DNA of 64,000 nt from Carettochelys insculpta (GCF_033958435.1 NC_134137.1:67162001-67226000); one strand, 5' to 3'. Shown: positions 1 through 11,858, counted from the stretch's first letter. Notes: a model not told the origin generated them from the letters alone. Program-made: numbers and translations.

Positions 1-106
1 AATCACTGGGAAAAGACTTGAGCTCAATAAAGAAATCTGAACCATCTGTCATGTTCAGTGTAGCAGAAAAGGTGCAATTTTACAAAATGGTTCAAGCACC
101 ATAGTA

Positions 107-429
107 CAGGTTGAAGCTGTCTAATCTGGCACTCACTGGTTCAGTAACATCTGTAATCTGGCACGATTTTAGTTAGCTGGATGTCCACTTATCTTGGGTA
201 TGACCAAGTTTCCCATGGTTCCACAAAGTTTGTTTACAGCCACCAGTTCTGGATCTCAACATCCTGTCATTTAGCTCTAATTTATCCCTAAATGTCTTCT
301 AGGAGCCCAGTAAGCAGTGCAAGTATTGGTAATGCTGCTAGACAACATTGACCTTCCATCATTCAGCAAATTTTTTTGGTTTGGCACTGGTCAGGTCCTG
401 AGAGTTCCAGACTAGAGAGGTTCAACTTG
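107..429. mobile_element. Tc1/mariner (Tigger/pogo-like) MITE
   Basis: A short non-autonomous DNA transposon. The left end reads CAGGTTGAAGCTGTCTAATC and the right end, read inverted, gives a matching terminal repeat around CAAGTTGAACCTCTCTAGTC. A TA dinucleotide flanks both sides (105-106 and 430-431), as expected for the Tc1/mariner superfamily. The interior has no open reading frame worth reporting. The ends resemble the Tigger/pogo type, but I assign that subgroup by appearance only. Confidence 0.75.
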
Positions 430-431
430 TA

Positions 432-1599
432 TGAAAATTTAAATTGAAGGTTCTCTATTATATGTTGGAAGTCAAGAAAAAGTGAAAAAATCAAGGAAAT
501 TAAGAAAAAATATTAACTTCTGCATTAATACAAAAGTTTTCACTGAAGGTGATGGCTATAACCATCCAAGCAAGTGTTCCTACTTTATGCTCTTCAAAAT
601 ACATTTGAAAAGAAAACCACAGGATAATGAGTCCAAGTTTCTTAAGGTGCCATCCAAGAAGGCAGAGGAGATCATTGCCAGGAGGCCTTGCCATATGTTT
701 AGATAGTGAAAATAAAGTGAGAAAAGATAAGAGAATTTCTCAGGTTTATTCTTCAAAAGTATCTATCTAATGACTGTTCAGCACGCTGTCTAAATTCACT
801 GAGAAAGAAAATAACACAGTCCTAAAGCACATTGTGGAAGATCCATAAGTTCCCCTGCAACCATGAACAATTATCCTTTCTGGTTGACTGAAAAAGGATT
901 GGTGTGCCACCACCAATGGAACTCTCAGGACCATCAGCATCTTGGCATGTGGCTGCAAATGCCATAAATATGTGGAAAGCAACCACAAGGAAAACTTTGA
1001 TCAAAATATCGCATGTTTCCCACAACAGACTCTACAAAGAAGTTTCAGAGTGACTTGACAGCTTCCAGGTGGAGAAAAGTAGTCTTGCAGTTTTAGTGGA
1101 AATCTGACTTGATAATTGGCAAAAATAAAAGCACTTGAACCAAATAACAATAAAACTGAACAATGATTCAGAGGATCTAGAGAAATTTTCCATTTCTTAG
1201 ATCACATTACTGATCCTAAATGTAAATTGAGCCCAGAACAAAAAGAGCATAAAAGATAGCTAAATGGAACATAATTTTGAATTTCTTTCTCTTCCTCCTG
1301 TGTTTAAAATCAACGAAATAGATTTCTATCTCATGTCTATATTTTTGAAGGAAGTTGTACACATGTTGCATCAAAATAGTGAAAATTTGTAGCTGACAAA
1401 ATAGCGAAAATTTGTAGCTGACAAATCATAGAATACAGAACAATTGAAAGTGGGTAAGGCACACCTCTTCAGATGACTTAGAATCCAGGGTTTATAAGCA
1501 GGGAAGGACAGGGGAATGAAGGGAGGAGAAAAGAAAAAAAAAAGAAAGGGGGCCAGGGGAGTTACCTGGTGTTAGTAAGACCAGCAGCTGAAGCAAATT
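432..1599. other. Intergenic, no gene recognised
   Basis: AT-rich sequence. The small open frames here (for example around 482-706 and 767-1025) have no recognisable domain and look like chance. An oligo-A/purine-rich tract lies near 1525-1555. Confidence 0.6.
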
Positions 1600-1749
1600 A
1601 AGTTAAGTAGGATGTGTCCTGTTCCTGACAACATCAAAGATGGGGAAACTGACCTCGTAATGCATAAGATAGAGATCTTTGTTGAGGCCTAATTCAAGAA
1701 TGACAAATTTGCACATAAATTCCAATTCAGGTATCTCCCTGTAATCTTG

Positions 1750-2060
1750 TGGTAAAATCCTTTTGTAAAGGAATGGCTACTTTTAAATCCATTATTGAAT
1801 GTCCAGGGAGGTTAAAGTGTTTCCTTATAGATTTAAGTGTATTCCAATGCCTGGCTTGTCCAATATACATAGAAGAGGGGCATTGCTGGCAGATGATGGC
1901 ATATATTACATTAGTGTTTATGTAGGTGTATGAGCCCGTGATGGTGTAACTGAGGTAGTTAGGTCTTATGATGGTGTCACTAGTATAGGTATGTGGACAG
2001 AGTTGGCAAAGGGGGTTTGCAGGGATAGATTCCTAGATTAGCGTTTCTGTATTATGATGT
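1750..2060 (-). pseudogene. PLE GIY-YIG endonuclease remnant
   Basis: Reading the minus strand across 1853-1915 gives a peptide containing IICQQCPSSMYIGQA. This is the characteristic start of the GIY-YIG nuclease of Penelope-like elements: the YIG core preceded by a cysteine pair. The region lies C-terminal to the reverse transcriptase, which is the normal PLE order. The downstream part (about 1805-1850 on the minus strand) gives a further GIY-YIG-like stretch ending in HFNL. Stops interrupt the frame. In PLEs this nuclease nicks target DNA to prime reverse transcription. Confidence 0.75.
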
Positions 2061-2109
2061 CAAGTATCAGAGGGGTAGCTGCATCAATTTGTATCTGCAA
2101 AAACAACGA

Positions 2110-2255
2110 GAAGTTCTGTGGCACCTTATAAATTAACAGGTGTTTTGGAGCATAATCTTTCATGGACATGCATCTGATGAAATGGGTCTTTGCCCATGAA
2201 AGCTGATGTGCCCAGAAAATTGGTTAGTCTATAAGGTGCCACGGGACTCTTATGG
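2110..2255. ncRNA. PLE terminal inverted repeat with decayed hammerhead core
   Basis: An imperfect palindrome. The sequence from about 2115 (GTGGCACCTTATAAATTAAC) is matched in inverse by ATAAGGTGCCAC near 2235-2245. On the plus strand the right arm has the hammerhead-type core CTGATGA (2174-2180), a helix II ATGGG/CCCAT, then GAAA (2198-2201). GCAT before the core can pair with ATGT after it. The base expected at the cleavage site is G (GCTG), which the hammerhead rule NUH does not allow, so this copy should be inactive. The other arm carries the complementary half-motif on the minus strand. Confidence 0.5.
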
Positions 2256-2929
2256 TGTGTGGCTGCTGCTGAGTAATTTCCTGAAGTTGTATGACTGTCT
2301 CTAGGAGAGGACTGGTCTGTTACCCAGGCCTTTGAAACTGAGGGATTGTATTCCAGTATAGATTGTAGATTTTCGATGATGGGCTGGAGGGGTTTAAGAT
2401 GGAAGCGGTAAGTGATGACAAGTGGTGTTCTGTTATTTTTATTGTTCAGCCTATCATGAAGTAGGTGACTTCTGGGTACTTGTCTGTGTCTGCTGATCAG
2501 TTTCTTTACTTCTCCAAATGGATAATTAAATTTTAAGAATACTTGATAAAGATCTTGTATATGTTTGTCTCTGTTGGTGGGATTATAGCAGATGCAGTTG
2601 TATCTTAAGGCTTGGCTATAGACAATGGATCGTGCAGTGGGTCTTGGATGGAAGCTGGAAGCATGTAGGTAAGAATAGCTGTCAGTAGGTTTCCATTGTA
2701 GAGTGGTATTAATGTGATCTTCATTGATATGTACAGTAGTGTTCATGAAATGGATATCTTCTGGTGAATGGTCCAGGCTGAGATTGTGGTGGGTGGAAAT
2801 TGTTGAAACCCCTGTGGAAGGGGTCCATATGATGAAGATGTCGTCAATGCAGAATAAGTAAAGGAGGCGTACTAGGGGACAGGAGCTGAGGAAATGTGCC
2901 AGGTCAGTGAAATGGGTACAACTCACCAC
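2126..2929 (-). pseudogene. PLE reverse transcriptase, C-terminal half (267 codons)
   Basis: This open frame encodes the part of the Penelope polymerase from just before the catalytic box to the linker. Near its start it has the sequence LLYLFCIDDIFIIW, in which the ID-D core matches the PLE motif C (usual form YIDDIFIIW, here with Cys for Arg-Tyr context). It then has the family stretch SYLHASSFHPRPTARSIVYS and a basic region. There is no true start codon: the frame begins at the junction with the foreign insert (about 2935), so the frame is a fragment. The polymerase copies RNA to DNA using a nicked target end. Confidence 0.8.
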
Positions 2930-2934
2930 TGTGG

Positions 2935-3715
2935 CACCTCCTACTGGTCACTGAGGAATTAAGTCTTCCAGCCTCTGGAGCACCCTCTTCTGGCCAGTGT
3001 CTCACCTGCTGTTGCCTATCAGTTTGTTCGCCACCTTATATCAAGACCCACGTCCCTCCCTGAGCATGGAAGCCTTCTCTTAGGGTACTGCCCTGCTGCA
3101 GTGCCCCAAACTCTGGGGTCCTCCCATCTCAGGGACCCCAAACCCCTATACCGACATAGCCTCAATGACCTACTGACAATCTTCATCTAGCCCCTTACTT
3201 CAGCGGAAAACTGCAATCTGAAATGGCCACTCATCATTGACAAGAGGTTGCACCTGTTGCCTTCTGCTGCCCTGGCTGCCTCTCTGCTGCCCTAGTACCC
3301 TCAGTCCTTGTCTCAGGCCCTGGACTCTGAGGTTTGCCTAGCCAGAGCTTCCCTGGTTCACCCTGCCTTTCTCCAGTACTGCTCTGTTTGTGGTATCCAA
3401 CTCTAGCAGGCAACTAGGCCCCTCTCCCTCCAGGGCTGGAACAAGAGTGCTCACCTTGGCAACCCATCTCTTATATACAGCCTTTCTGGGCTCTGATTGC
3501 CTGCCAGAATCCTTCCCCCTGATTTGTTCCCAGGATAGTGCTCTCCCAGGGCTGTTTTTAGCCCTTCCTCTATCCATGCAGGGCAACTGCCCAATCAGCC
3601 ATAAAAATTTTGGCATATTTTGGGGCCATGCAGGTGCCCACAGCAGTGCCACTGACTTGAAGGTATGCTTTGTCCCCAGATCAGAAATAGTTGTGGGCAA
3701 GGATAAAGTCACATA
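2935..3715. mobile_element. Foreign insert in the PLE, possibly a solo LTR
   Basis: This ~780 bp segment separates two adjacent motifs of the PLE polymerase and is not PLE sequence. It begins near TGTGGCACCTCC and ends near AAGTCACA, so it has TG...CA ends with a short inverted match, as an LTR would. I could not find a clear target-site duplication. It is relatively GC-rich. Open frames on both strands (3338-3716) have no recognisable domain. Solo LTR is the best reading, at low confidence. Confidence 0.35.
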
Positions 3716-3998
3716 GCTCAGCCACTATATGTTCTATGACATCATTGGAGATGGTGTTCCTGACAACTTGTCATCCATCCTCAGGTGGAATATTGGTTTA
3801 AAAAGCTTCTACATCCATGGTGGCGAGGTTGGTGTTTTCTGAAAGATTATGGATGTTCTGTTGGTTCCTCAGGAAGTCAAAGGTGTCTCAGATATCTCTA
3901 GGAGTGCCAGTAGCATAGGGTTTGAGGAGAGAGTTGAGGATAATCCTGCGGTAAGGGTGCCAGTATGTGATATGATAGGATGTCTGGGGTTTGCAGGT

Positions 3999-4403
3999 TT
4001 ATGGATACTTGAATACTTCTGGTCTGGGCTCTGTGGGCATGTGTATGTAGAATTGGTCCCAAGATGAAGCAGGGAGTTTCTTGAGCGGATAGTATAATTT
4101 TTTTTTGTATTCCTCAGTGGAATCAGAGGAAAGAGGCCCGTACAATGTAGTAGTGTTGCATTGCCTCGCATCCTCCTGTTCATCACCCGGCTTATTCATG
4201 ATGACCACAGCACCCACGTTGGCCGGATCTTTGATTATAATGTCAGAGTTGTTTTTGATACTGTGAATAGCACTGTGTTCTGCACGGCAGAGGTTACGTG
4301 TCACATGGCATTCTTTGTTTCCAATGTCAGCCTGTGCACGTTTGCAGAAGCATTCAGTGTAGAAGTCCAAACTGCCCTTGTGAACATCAGAAGGAGTCCC
4401 CAT
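3999..4403 (-). pseudogene. PLE N-terminal region fragment
   Basis: The minus-strand frame contains the stretch DIIIKDPANVGAVVIMNK followed by a DYEQE-like segment. This corresponds to the conserved N-terminal RT0/finger region of Penelope-like polymerases, where IKPADKGG is typical. Continuing downstream on the minus strand (about 3780-3830), motif A is recognisable as LATMDVEA with an in-frame stop shortly after. Together these show that one PLE spans both sides of the 2935-3715 insert. A further minus frame at 4662-4952 is probably the element's 5' part but has no motif I can name. Confidence 0.7.
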
Positions 4404-4960
4404 GGCATCTTTCTTCTGGAGGCGTTGGTAGGCGGGACCTAGTGGGTCAGTGTGATGCTAATTGGTGTGTTGGAAGTACTCCTTCAGACAAAAACAGGCA
4501 GAATTGCGTCATGCATGGTGGGCGCTGGGGGGGCAGAAAGAGAGTCCCTGCTATAGGAGGGACCCTTCTACTGAGTTAAGTCTTTTGTTTTCCAGTGAGT
4601 TGAGGATATCATAGTGGTAGTACCCTGTGGCACAGAGGCATTTAGAGAGTTTATTGTCCTATTATTTCTGTGGGGAGATGAAGTGAGAATTGTAAATAGC
4701 GTGTCTTGTCTTTGTAAAGCCCCACCATGTGGCAGTTTGTGTAGAAGCTTGATTATTTATGAGAAGCTCTAGTTCAGAGAGGTCATTCTTGATTTTTTTT
4801 TCCTGCTTGTTGTATAGGATGCTGATTAGGATGCTGAGTAGGTGGTTTCTCAGTTCCTTTGAGAGTACATGGCACAATCTCTCACTATAATTAGTGTAGT
4901 ATGTTGACTGTAATGGATTTTTCATTTTCAGTCCATTGAATAAGATGTTCATCCATTTGC

Positions 4961-5994
4961 ACTTGGAGAGGAACTCTTTAACCTGTTCATCACCAACTGA
5001 GCGTGTTTTAGCACATGGATAAGTTTGGTGAAATGTTTATAAGAGATTAGCTGCTGAAAAAGCCAATGAGCTGCAAAAAGTGCACCAATACCTAGAATTG
5101 ATACAAAGAATGACTGGATTATAAATTAATAAATCAGGGACTTGGGTATTTCTTAGGCTTTGCTTACAGAGTTGCAAGCTTTTATTCTGGACAACATATG
5201 TAATTCTTTAAAAGTCTGAGGAATAAGTATACCTAACAAATGAGGCCTGATCTAAAATCATTGATGTTTCTATTGACTTCAGCAGGCTTTGGAAAAGGCC
5301 TTCAAACACACGGTATGCATTTTTTTTTATTTTAAATTGTGTGAGTTTTCAGATTGCAACAAGGCTTGAAAAATCTTGTTGTGTGTCTAATGGAAGTTCC
5401 TTTGATCAATACACTATTTACCCTTCTGTTAAGCTGCAAGAACTATATACATATATATTAAGCTTCCAGAATTCTATCTTCTTCTGGCAAGACCTGAGAA
5501 GATGTTTAATATTCTTTAATCTAGTCTGACCTAGTAATATAATTTGGTTAGGATACAGACAGTTACTATAATGATGTAACACATTAAATGATGTATCAAA
5601 TCCATATTTATAATGAAACCCAGGGTTGGGATACACACAGAGAAATTGTTAATATCTGTAATCAGTTTTAGTTTGTAAAATACCAATGTTGGAATAATTC
5701 TCAAAAATTACCTTCTATTCAAACCTGTAAAATTATAGTTTTGCTGACAGACAAGGAGTACCTTTCTTCTAGATGTTTCTTCTTCAACCATTTTTACTCT
5801 CTGAATCCTAACTAATTTCAAAGGGTCTGAGCCTAATGTGCTCATTTACAGAAGTTGATGCACCAGTGTTATACTGAGAACATGGGCCGGTACTTGATAA
5901 GAAGAATTACCTGGAAGTGAGGAGCAACATGACCTACATTCGGTTCTTGCCTCTGATATGGATTTCCTGTGTGTCCTATGTAAATCACTTACTA
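4961..5994. other. Intergenic, no gene recognised
   Basis: AT-rich sequence between the PLE and a MITE end. Short open frames (5341-5529, 5418-5636) have no domain. Nothing else is seen. Confidence 0.55.
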
Positions 5995-6300
5995 CAGTAA
6001 AAGCCCACTTATCCAGCATTCAGATAACCAGCACATGTGGTTAACTGGCATGCCTAACTGGGGCTGCTGGCCATGGGCTGGTGTCCTGGCCAGGACTGGC
6101 TGCAGTGGGGCCAGCTACCTACTGCCCAGCCAGAGAGGGGAAGTATGTGGGGGGATCGGGGGGCTGAGGGGGGGGACGACAGAGCAAGGCCAGCTGCCAG
6201 CCCCAGCTCTAATAATCAGCACATTTTGCTATCTGTCATCTCCATTTCCCTGGGGATGCCGGGTAACAAAGTTTGTACTCTATTATTTTGATTACAGTAG
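5995..6300. mobile_element. Tigger-like MITE, left end only
   Basis: After a TA (5993-5994) the sequence CAGTAAAAGCCCACTTATCC matches the terminal type of the complete element at 31609-31942. No convincing right end was found before the unrelated sequence beyond ~6300, so this is a one-ended or rearranged copy. A G-rich stretch (about 6060-6200) lies inside it. Confidence 0.45.
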
Positions 6301-7037
6301 TAACTGGAGATGTTACTCAAGGATCTTTGCAGTAGTATTCTATCAACATGTATTGAAAAATGAACTCTGTCTCAGAAGGCTCATGGTTTCGCTGGGAAAG
6401 GATTAAGTGACTCCCCCAGGCAGTTTCTTCATTGCTATACCCAAACAAGGGGAAGGTCGGAATGACTTAAAAAATAAAGCCTCTAGGATGTGGGTTGAGC
6501 AGTCATGAAGTAGGAAGATTCGAGCAGTTTACTTTGTGACAAAACCTTAGACTGAACTTCAGATAAATTAATTGTCAAGTAGCTAATAGAGCCAAACCTC
6601 AGGAAGGGAATGAGTTTGGCCTCTGTACATAGCAAGTGCATATCAGCTTAGAACAGTGGGCTATACCATTATTTGACTGTCTTTACTTCCTTGAATATAT
6701 TAGTTTCCAAATAACCTGTACTGTCTTCTGTTCAGCTGTTGTTATGAAGTCAACGTGTGCTAATAATAATAATATGTGTATTATTTGAGGGGTACATACT
6801 ATACAAAGTCAAAGCAGCGCTAAGTAATATGGAGCTAGAAAACTTGTTGTCTTTTGTCACCACAGAAAACTTAAAAATGTGGCTACAGAGGCAACACCAG
6901 TTGGTGCAGGATAAGCAAATCAACAAGGGTCTGATACAATGACTGTATCAATTAAATGGGAAGCCGTAGCTATCCATATAGTGTGAAAGGAAGTTTGTTT
7001 TTTCTCCTCAAGTACTGCTGCAAAAAACTTCAAGCTC
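6301..7037. other. Intergenic, no gene recognised
   Basis: AT-rich unique-looking sequence with no coding signal. The 61-codon frame at 6757-6942 has no domain. Confidence 0.5.
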
Positions 7038-7040
7038 TGA

Positions 7041-7325
7041 GACCAGGTCTACACTAGACCTTAAAGGCAATTGTAGCTACACAATTCCAGCTACAGCAAT
7101 TCCATAGTTGAAATCAATGTATCTATGGTTACTTACCTGGCTGTCCTCACTGAGAGGGGGAAAAATCTGTCCCGTCACCCTTTATTACTCCTCACAAGAT
7201 TGAATACAGAGGTCAGCTGTCAACCCCGATAGTTCACTTTTGCATGTCTCCAATAGGTCTGCAAAATTGAACTCTGGAAGATTGACCCTGATTGGATTGA
7301 TCTACCAGGTAGTGTGGATGTAGCC
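7041..7325. mobile_element. Harbinger-type MITE (285 bp)
   Basis: The ends GACCAGGTCTACACTA and, inverted, GGCTACATCCACACTA form a terminal inverted repeat. A 3 bp duplication TGA flanks the element (7038-7040 and 7326-7328), with C before it on the left and G after it on the right. No coding capacity. The interior resembles the outer MITE at 50621-54148. Confidence 0.7.
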
Positions 7326-7328
7326 TGA

Positions 7329-9959
7329 GAAGCCTCTAATTTGTACCTGGGGAACACTTACATGTACAGGGGTAATGAATTACAGACAGAGTTGCCAGCA
7401 TGTGGGTTCACTCTGGGAGGGATTGCAGGGACAGTCTCCAAATTGTACAGTATGACTGAACTGCTGGAACATTAGTATAATAAAACTGGCCAGGTGGGTA
7501 GTATGTGTTGGCTAAAAAGGAAGATTTCTGGTATGTACTCAGGGAATGTTATTTTAACGGGTCTACATTCTGTTTCACACCTACATTTCCTATGATGATA
7601 GAGGAAAATATGTTTGGACTTTATACCAGTTTTTAAAATAATGCAATTCAAATAAAAGCAAAGTTAAAATTACAAAATGATGCTTTAAAGACAGAGTAAG
7701 TGTATAATGTGAAATCACTCCTTGGGGGGCTCTTCTGCAATAGGTGAATTCACTTTTCCTGGTGTCACACTTTTATATTGGGTCTGGAAACCATTTTATA
7801 TGCCCAGTGTTGCTATTTGCCCCAAATATTGTGCTAGGGGTGCCATGTGAGGTGTCAAATGAAAGCTGATGATGCCCAGAATCTATGTATGCTACTTGCA
7901 TGTCCGTATCATGCACGTAAGGAAAGTTGTAGATTTTTAGCTCTGTAGCTGTGTGAGAAAGGTCTCAGTGCTGAGGTTCACAAAGGGAGATGGAGCTCCT
8001 CCCCAGCCAGAACAATGGAATGAGCAAAGGCCCACACAGCCAACAGCCATTTTGTGATGGTGGGGTTTTCCTACTGGAACTACAACAAATGGAAACTCAG
8101 CACAGTGACCCACGTGGTCAAGTGGTAAGCCAAGACCTATGGAGAAGAATGGAATTTCCCTCTGCATACGAAAAGCTATAAGATGGGCCCTGGCAGGTAT
8201 TTTCTTTGTCTTCAGTCCTCATGAGTTAAGCCTGTCTGGACTGGGGGCCCATCCCTCAGAGGGATGATGTGGATTTAGCAGTGTCTATCTTGGATCTTTT
8301 GTCTCTTGGTCTCCAAGGGTCCATGTCCCAGCATGTGGACCCCAGCGGGCCAGATCTACAATGCTCCAATGAATGAATCTATGTGACCTGAAAAGAACTT
8401 TCAGAGATAGTCAACATTCAGCCAGTGACATCACTGGCTTGGATCAGAAGTTATGACTGATGCATGTAAAGTATTGCTTTAGCAATTCTTCTCGCCAGCC
8501 CTGTTCTTTCTTTTGTATTAATAACCCCTTGGATATTAGATCTAAGGATCTGGCTTTTGCATGGTTGTTTGGGTGACATCCAAGTATATATTGACCGGAG
8601 GCTGAGGCTGGGCCCTTTGGGGACTGGAAGAATTTGTGTGGTGTTTGGTGAAACAGGTGTAATAACAGCTCACCTGAATTTGGGGGGTTTTGACCTGGCC
8701 TGGTAGACAGCTGAGCAGTCTGTGGGTTTGCTTGTGTGGCTTCTGGCTGGCCAGCGGGGATGGCAAAAGTGCTGGGGAGGCTGGTTGGATTTGCCTTAGT
8801 AAGAAAGGAATCCCAGCCAGAGGCTTTAAGTGTCCCAGATTTTAAGCAAAGGTACCCTGGATTTATTTCTCTAGCTGTGCCCAGAAAACCTGTCCTATTA
8901 CACCTGGTTTGTACTTTGAGCCTCATATCAATGATAGTTCAAATAATGTCAGCTAGTGTGGTCTTGAAAATGTGTTGACAAAAGTACAAAGGAAAGCACA
9001 CAAAAAACAAAAATAAAATGTAAGCTAATATAAAAAAGAAAAACAAAGGCAATGGAACATAGGCCTGATTTGACATGTCATTAGATATAATGAAAAGCAT
9101 AATATTTTGAGCGACAGGACTAGGGAGGTAATAGATCAGGAGACTGAAAGGAGAATGTCTGTACTAGTTAGGAGAGGTAAATGAGTCTATAAGCTAAGAG
9201 ACAGGATGTCTGTGCTAGCTAAGATAAGGCAAACATGCAGAGAACCATTTGCAATTAACAAGTTATTAAGCCTAAACTGAGTCAGGAACATAAAGCTGAA
9301 GTAAAGAGTAAGTCGTACATGGGCAGTGCCTGGACAGAGCATGCCGTAACCCCAGATACAAGCGAGTCCCAAAACATGATGCAACATATAGTAAATGCAA
9401 TACAATGTTTTACATATACATAAAGGAAAGGGGTTTCAGTGCGATGCTGGAAGTGTGGTATGCCCTATGTCCACCCTTACACTTGCATTTGATCATCTCA
9501 GCATAGTTTTGCTTCATACCAAAGAAAGGAAGCTGGGTGATAAAACTGGAGTCAAACTGAGTTCTTGGTGAACCAAGTGGCATAGGGCTGAGGAAGCCCC
9601 AGCATTTATATGCTTGGACATGGTCATTTCCAGAAAACCTGACTTACCTTACCTTCAGCTGTGATGACTGGGGATATTGCACCTTCTTGTATTACATATT
9701 CTGTAGATCAGTCCCATGCCTACCGCATTGTGATAAAGTCGATTTTAATGCTCGGTTTGACTATGTCAAATAACATGCCTGCGACTTCTTTTTTGTGTTT
9801 TGAATTGAAGGAAGCGTTTAAAAATAAGTGCAGTTAATACAATCATTTGTCTCAATGAGTACAAAGAAAAGTAACACGCTTATGATAAAAGAAATAATCT
9901 TGTTAGTCATGATGAGCCCATGTCATATAATATTAATGGCATAAATGCTCAGTATGTGC
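7329..9959. other. Intergenic; possible LTR-like stretch at 7820-8450
   Basis: There is no recognised gene. The stretch 7820-8450 has a TATA-like CTATAAGA at about 8176 followed by a C/T-rich leader, which could be an old retroviral LTR, but I found no ends, PBS or PPT. The minus-strand frame at 8444-8926 (160 codons) and its plus-strand counterpart at 8736-8978 show no domain I can name. An A-rich tract occurs near 8995-9050. Confidence 0.35.
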
Positions 9960-10260
9960 TAAATCCTCAGCCCAGGCCCCAGGCAAACTAGGCCCAGTCG
10001 GGCCCACCAACCTGGTGGGGGAAAGGGCGTCAGTGCTGGTGTCTGGAACCGTAGGCCCTTTAAATCACTGCCACAGTGCTGCGCAGTGTGCTCTGAAGGC
10101 TGGAGCCGGGGGAGGGGGTGTGCGCACCATGGTCCATGTGGCGCTGAAGGACGGCTGTCCCCAGCCCCACCCCCTCCACTTGAGGCCGTGCCCCTTTGAA
10201 GCATGAAGCAGGGCCCTGCTGCCCACCTTACCCAAGAGCCTGGTGAAGCTGTCAGCCCTT
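9960..10260. other. GC-rich block, unidentified (probable repeat)
   Basis: About 300 bp of abruptly GC-rich sequence within AT-rich surroundings, with frames open on both strands (9959-10204, 10015-10206). The sharp compositional edge suggests an inserted repeat. I do not recognise the family. The open frames are most simply a result of high GC content. Confidence 0.4.
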
Positions 10261-10464
10261 TCAGGCTCCGTGCTTAGCTGATATGTTCTGCAAAAGATCT
10301 GCAAGAGCTCTGTGATATAGTTATTCTTCTCTTGTCCTCCTTGTTCTCTTTCCTAGATATTCTGTCACTCATTCTATTTATACTCAAGGATCTAATATTG
10401 TGCCTTAAAGTATAACCTGCACACCCTAAGAAGCAAAAACTGTAATTGTTTTTAATTACACAAG

Positions 10465-10755
10465 GGCTGTGTCTACACTACAAAATTAACTTGGAAGTCG
10501 CTTACTTTGAAGTACAACTTTGAAGTAAGCAACGTCGAAGTTGAGTGTCTACACGCAACCTACTTCGAAGTTAAACTTCTAAGCAGGGCACTATTCCATT
10601 CCCAGGAACGGAATAAGAACTTCGAAGTTAAGCTCCCTGCTTCAAAGTTAATTTCAAAGTAAGGGGAAATGTGTGTAGACTCTCTGCTGGCTACTTCGAA
10701 GTAGTGCCTAACTTTGAAGTTAACTTCAAAGTTAGTTCCTAGTGTAGGCGCACCC
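10465..10755. mobile_element. Harbinger-type MITE (291 bp)
   Basis: The left end GGCTGTGTCTACACTA and the inverted right end GGGTGCGCCTACACTA form the terminal repeat. The 3 bp duplication AAG is present at 10462-10464 and 10756-10758, with C on its left. The interior is rich in TTCGAAGT/ACTTCGAA palindromes, as in the 0.7 kb MITE family. Confidence 0.75.
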
Positions 10756-11121
10756 AAGATGAAGATCACCTTTGCACAGCTACTTATACCCTCCAAGCAC
10801 TTAGTAACATGGGGTGTGTCTACACTAGCCGGCTACTTCAAAGTAGCAGGCACAATGTTGAAATAGCATGCATCACGTCTACACGCGCGTTGAAATCAAC
10901 ATTAGGTGGCGAGTCGTTGAAATCGCTATTCCTGTCCGAAGATGGGACTAGCGTCCTACTTTGACGTTCAGCGTCAAAGTAGGGTGTGTGTAGACGATCC
11001 ACATCCCACTACTTTGAAATAGCGGGGTCCTCCATGGTGGCCATCAGCTGAGGGGTTGAGACGTGCTGTCCAGCCCCTGCAGGGCTCTATGATCACCACA
11101 TGCAGCAGCCCTTAAAGCACC

Positions 11122-11858
11122 ATGGACCCAGATTTCCTGTGGCAGGAAGCTGAGAGCGTGCAGGCAGTAGCACATGCATATGGCAGCCCTGCACACCCTC
11201 CACAGACCCTGAACCCCTCCAGCCAACACCATGGCATTGAGCCAGCCCCCAGAGCACCCCCAAAGCTCCCCCCGAGGGGACACAGGCACCCCTGGCAGCC
11301 AAACGGGGGGGCCAAAAAGTGGCAGGAACCCTCCTGGTTGGAGGCTGAGCTCTGAGACCTCCTGGGACTCTGGGGTGAGGAGGAGGTGCTCCACGTGATG
11401 GGGAGCAAGTGGCAGAATGTGGAAGTATTCATCTAACTGGCCAAGGGCCTGGTCATCTGGGGTCACCCTGCCCACGCTCCGGATCACTTCTGGAGCAAGG
11501 TGAAGGAGTTGCAGAAGGGTTATGCCCTGGCCTGGGACTTGGCCAGCTGGTCTGGAGCTGCCCCTGCCACTTGCCCCTATTACAGGGAGCTCAGGGCCAT
11601 CCTGGACCCCTGGGACACCTCCTCCTCACAGGCCACATTCAACACCGCAGCCCATGAGTCCCAGCAGGCCTTGGAGCCAGAGGCCAGCCCAGAGGCCAGC
11701 CCCACAACCCTAGGGACCACCTGAGGAGCCATGCCTCGGGACAGCAGAGGATGGGTCCAGCAGCAAGGAGTGGGGGCTTCTCATAGACCTCCCCTCCCAG
11801 AGCACCAACCGGGCGTCCGCCGACTGGGGTTCCCCTGACCGAGGCAGTGGATGGTCAG
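11122..11858 (+). pseudogene. Element 1 Myb/SANT-like DNA-binding protein, exon 1
   Basis: The second gene of PIF/Harbinger transposons; its product binds the transposon ends and brings the transposase to the DNA. The frame from the ATG at 11122 stays in phase to 11724. It contains a Myb/SANT-like trihelix domain at about 11335-11610, with the core WLEAEL, DLLGLWGEEEV, KVKELQKGYA and CPYYRELRAIL. Two nonsense codons fall inside the domain (TGA at 11353-11355 and TAA at 11434-11436), and a third stop is at 11722. A possible splice donor (CAG/GTACAA) lies at 11858/11859. The gene is non-functional. Confidence 0.8.

Larger units (their letters stand above)
1600..4960 (-). mobile_element. Penelope-like retroelement (PLE), degraded
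   Basis: A Penelope-like element in antisense orientation, with recognisable parts in the expected order. An N-terminal region lies at about 3999-4403, reverse transcriptase motif A at about 3780-3830, the catalytic IDDIFIIW box at about 2840-2865, the thumb/linker to about 2126, and a GIY-YIG endonuclease module at about 1750-2060. A foreign ~780 bp segment (about 2935-3715) separates motif A from the catalytic box. Stops and frameshifts are frequent, so the copy is dead. The 3' end (2110-2255) is an inverted repeat with a hammerhead-like core. Neptune-like membership is my guess from the overall look. Confidence 0.85.

Noticed and set aside
8444..8926. 160-codon minus-strand frame as a candidate gene
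   Set aside because: No domain, no splice or promoter context, and a partly open counterpart on the other strand; probably an unidentified repeat.
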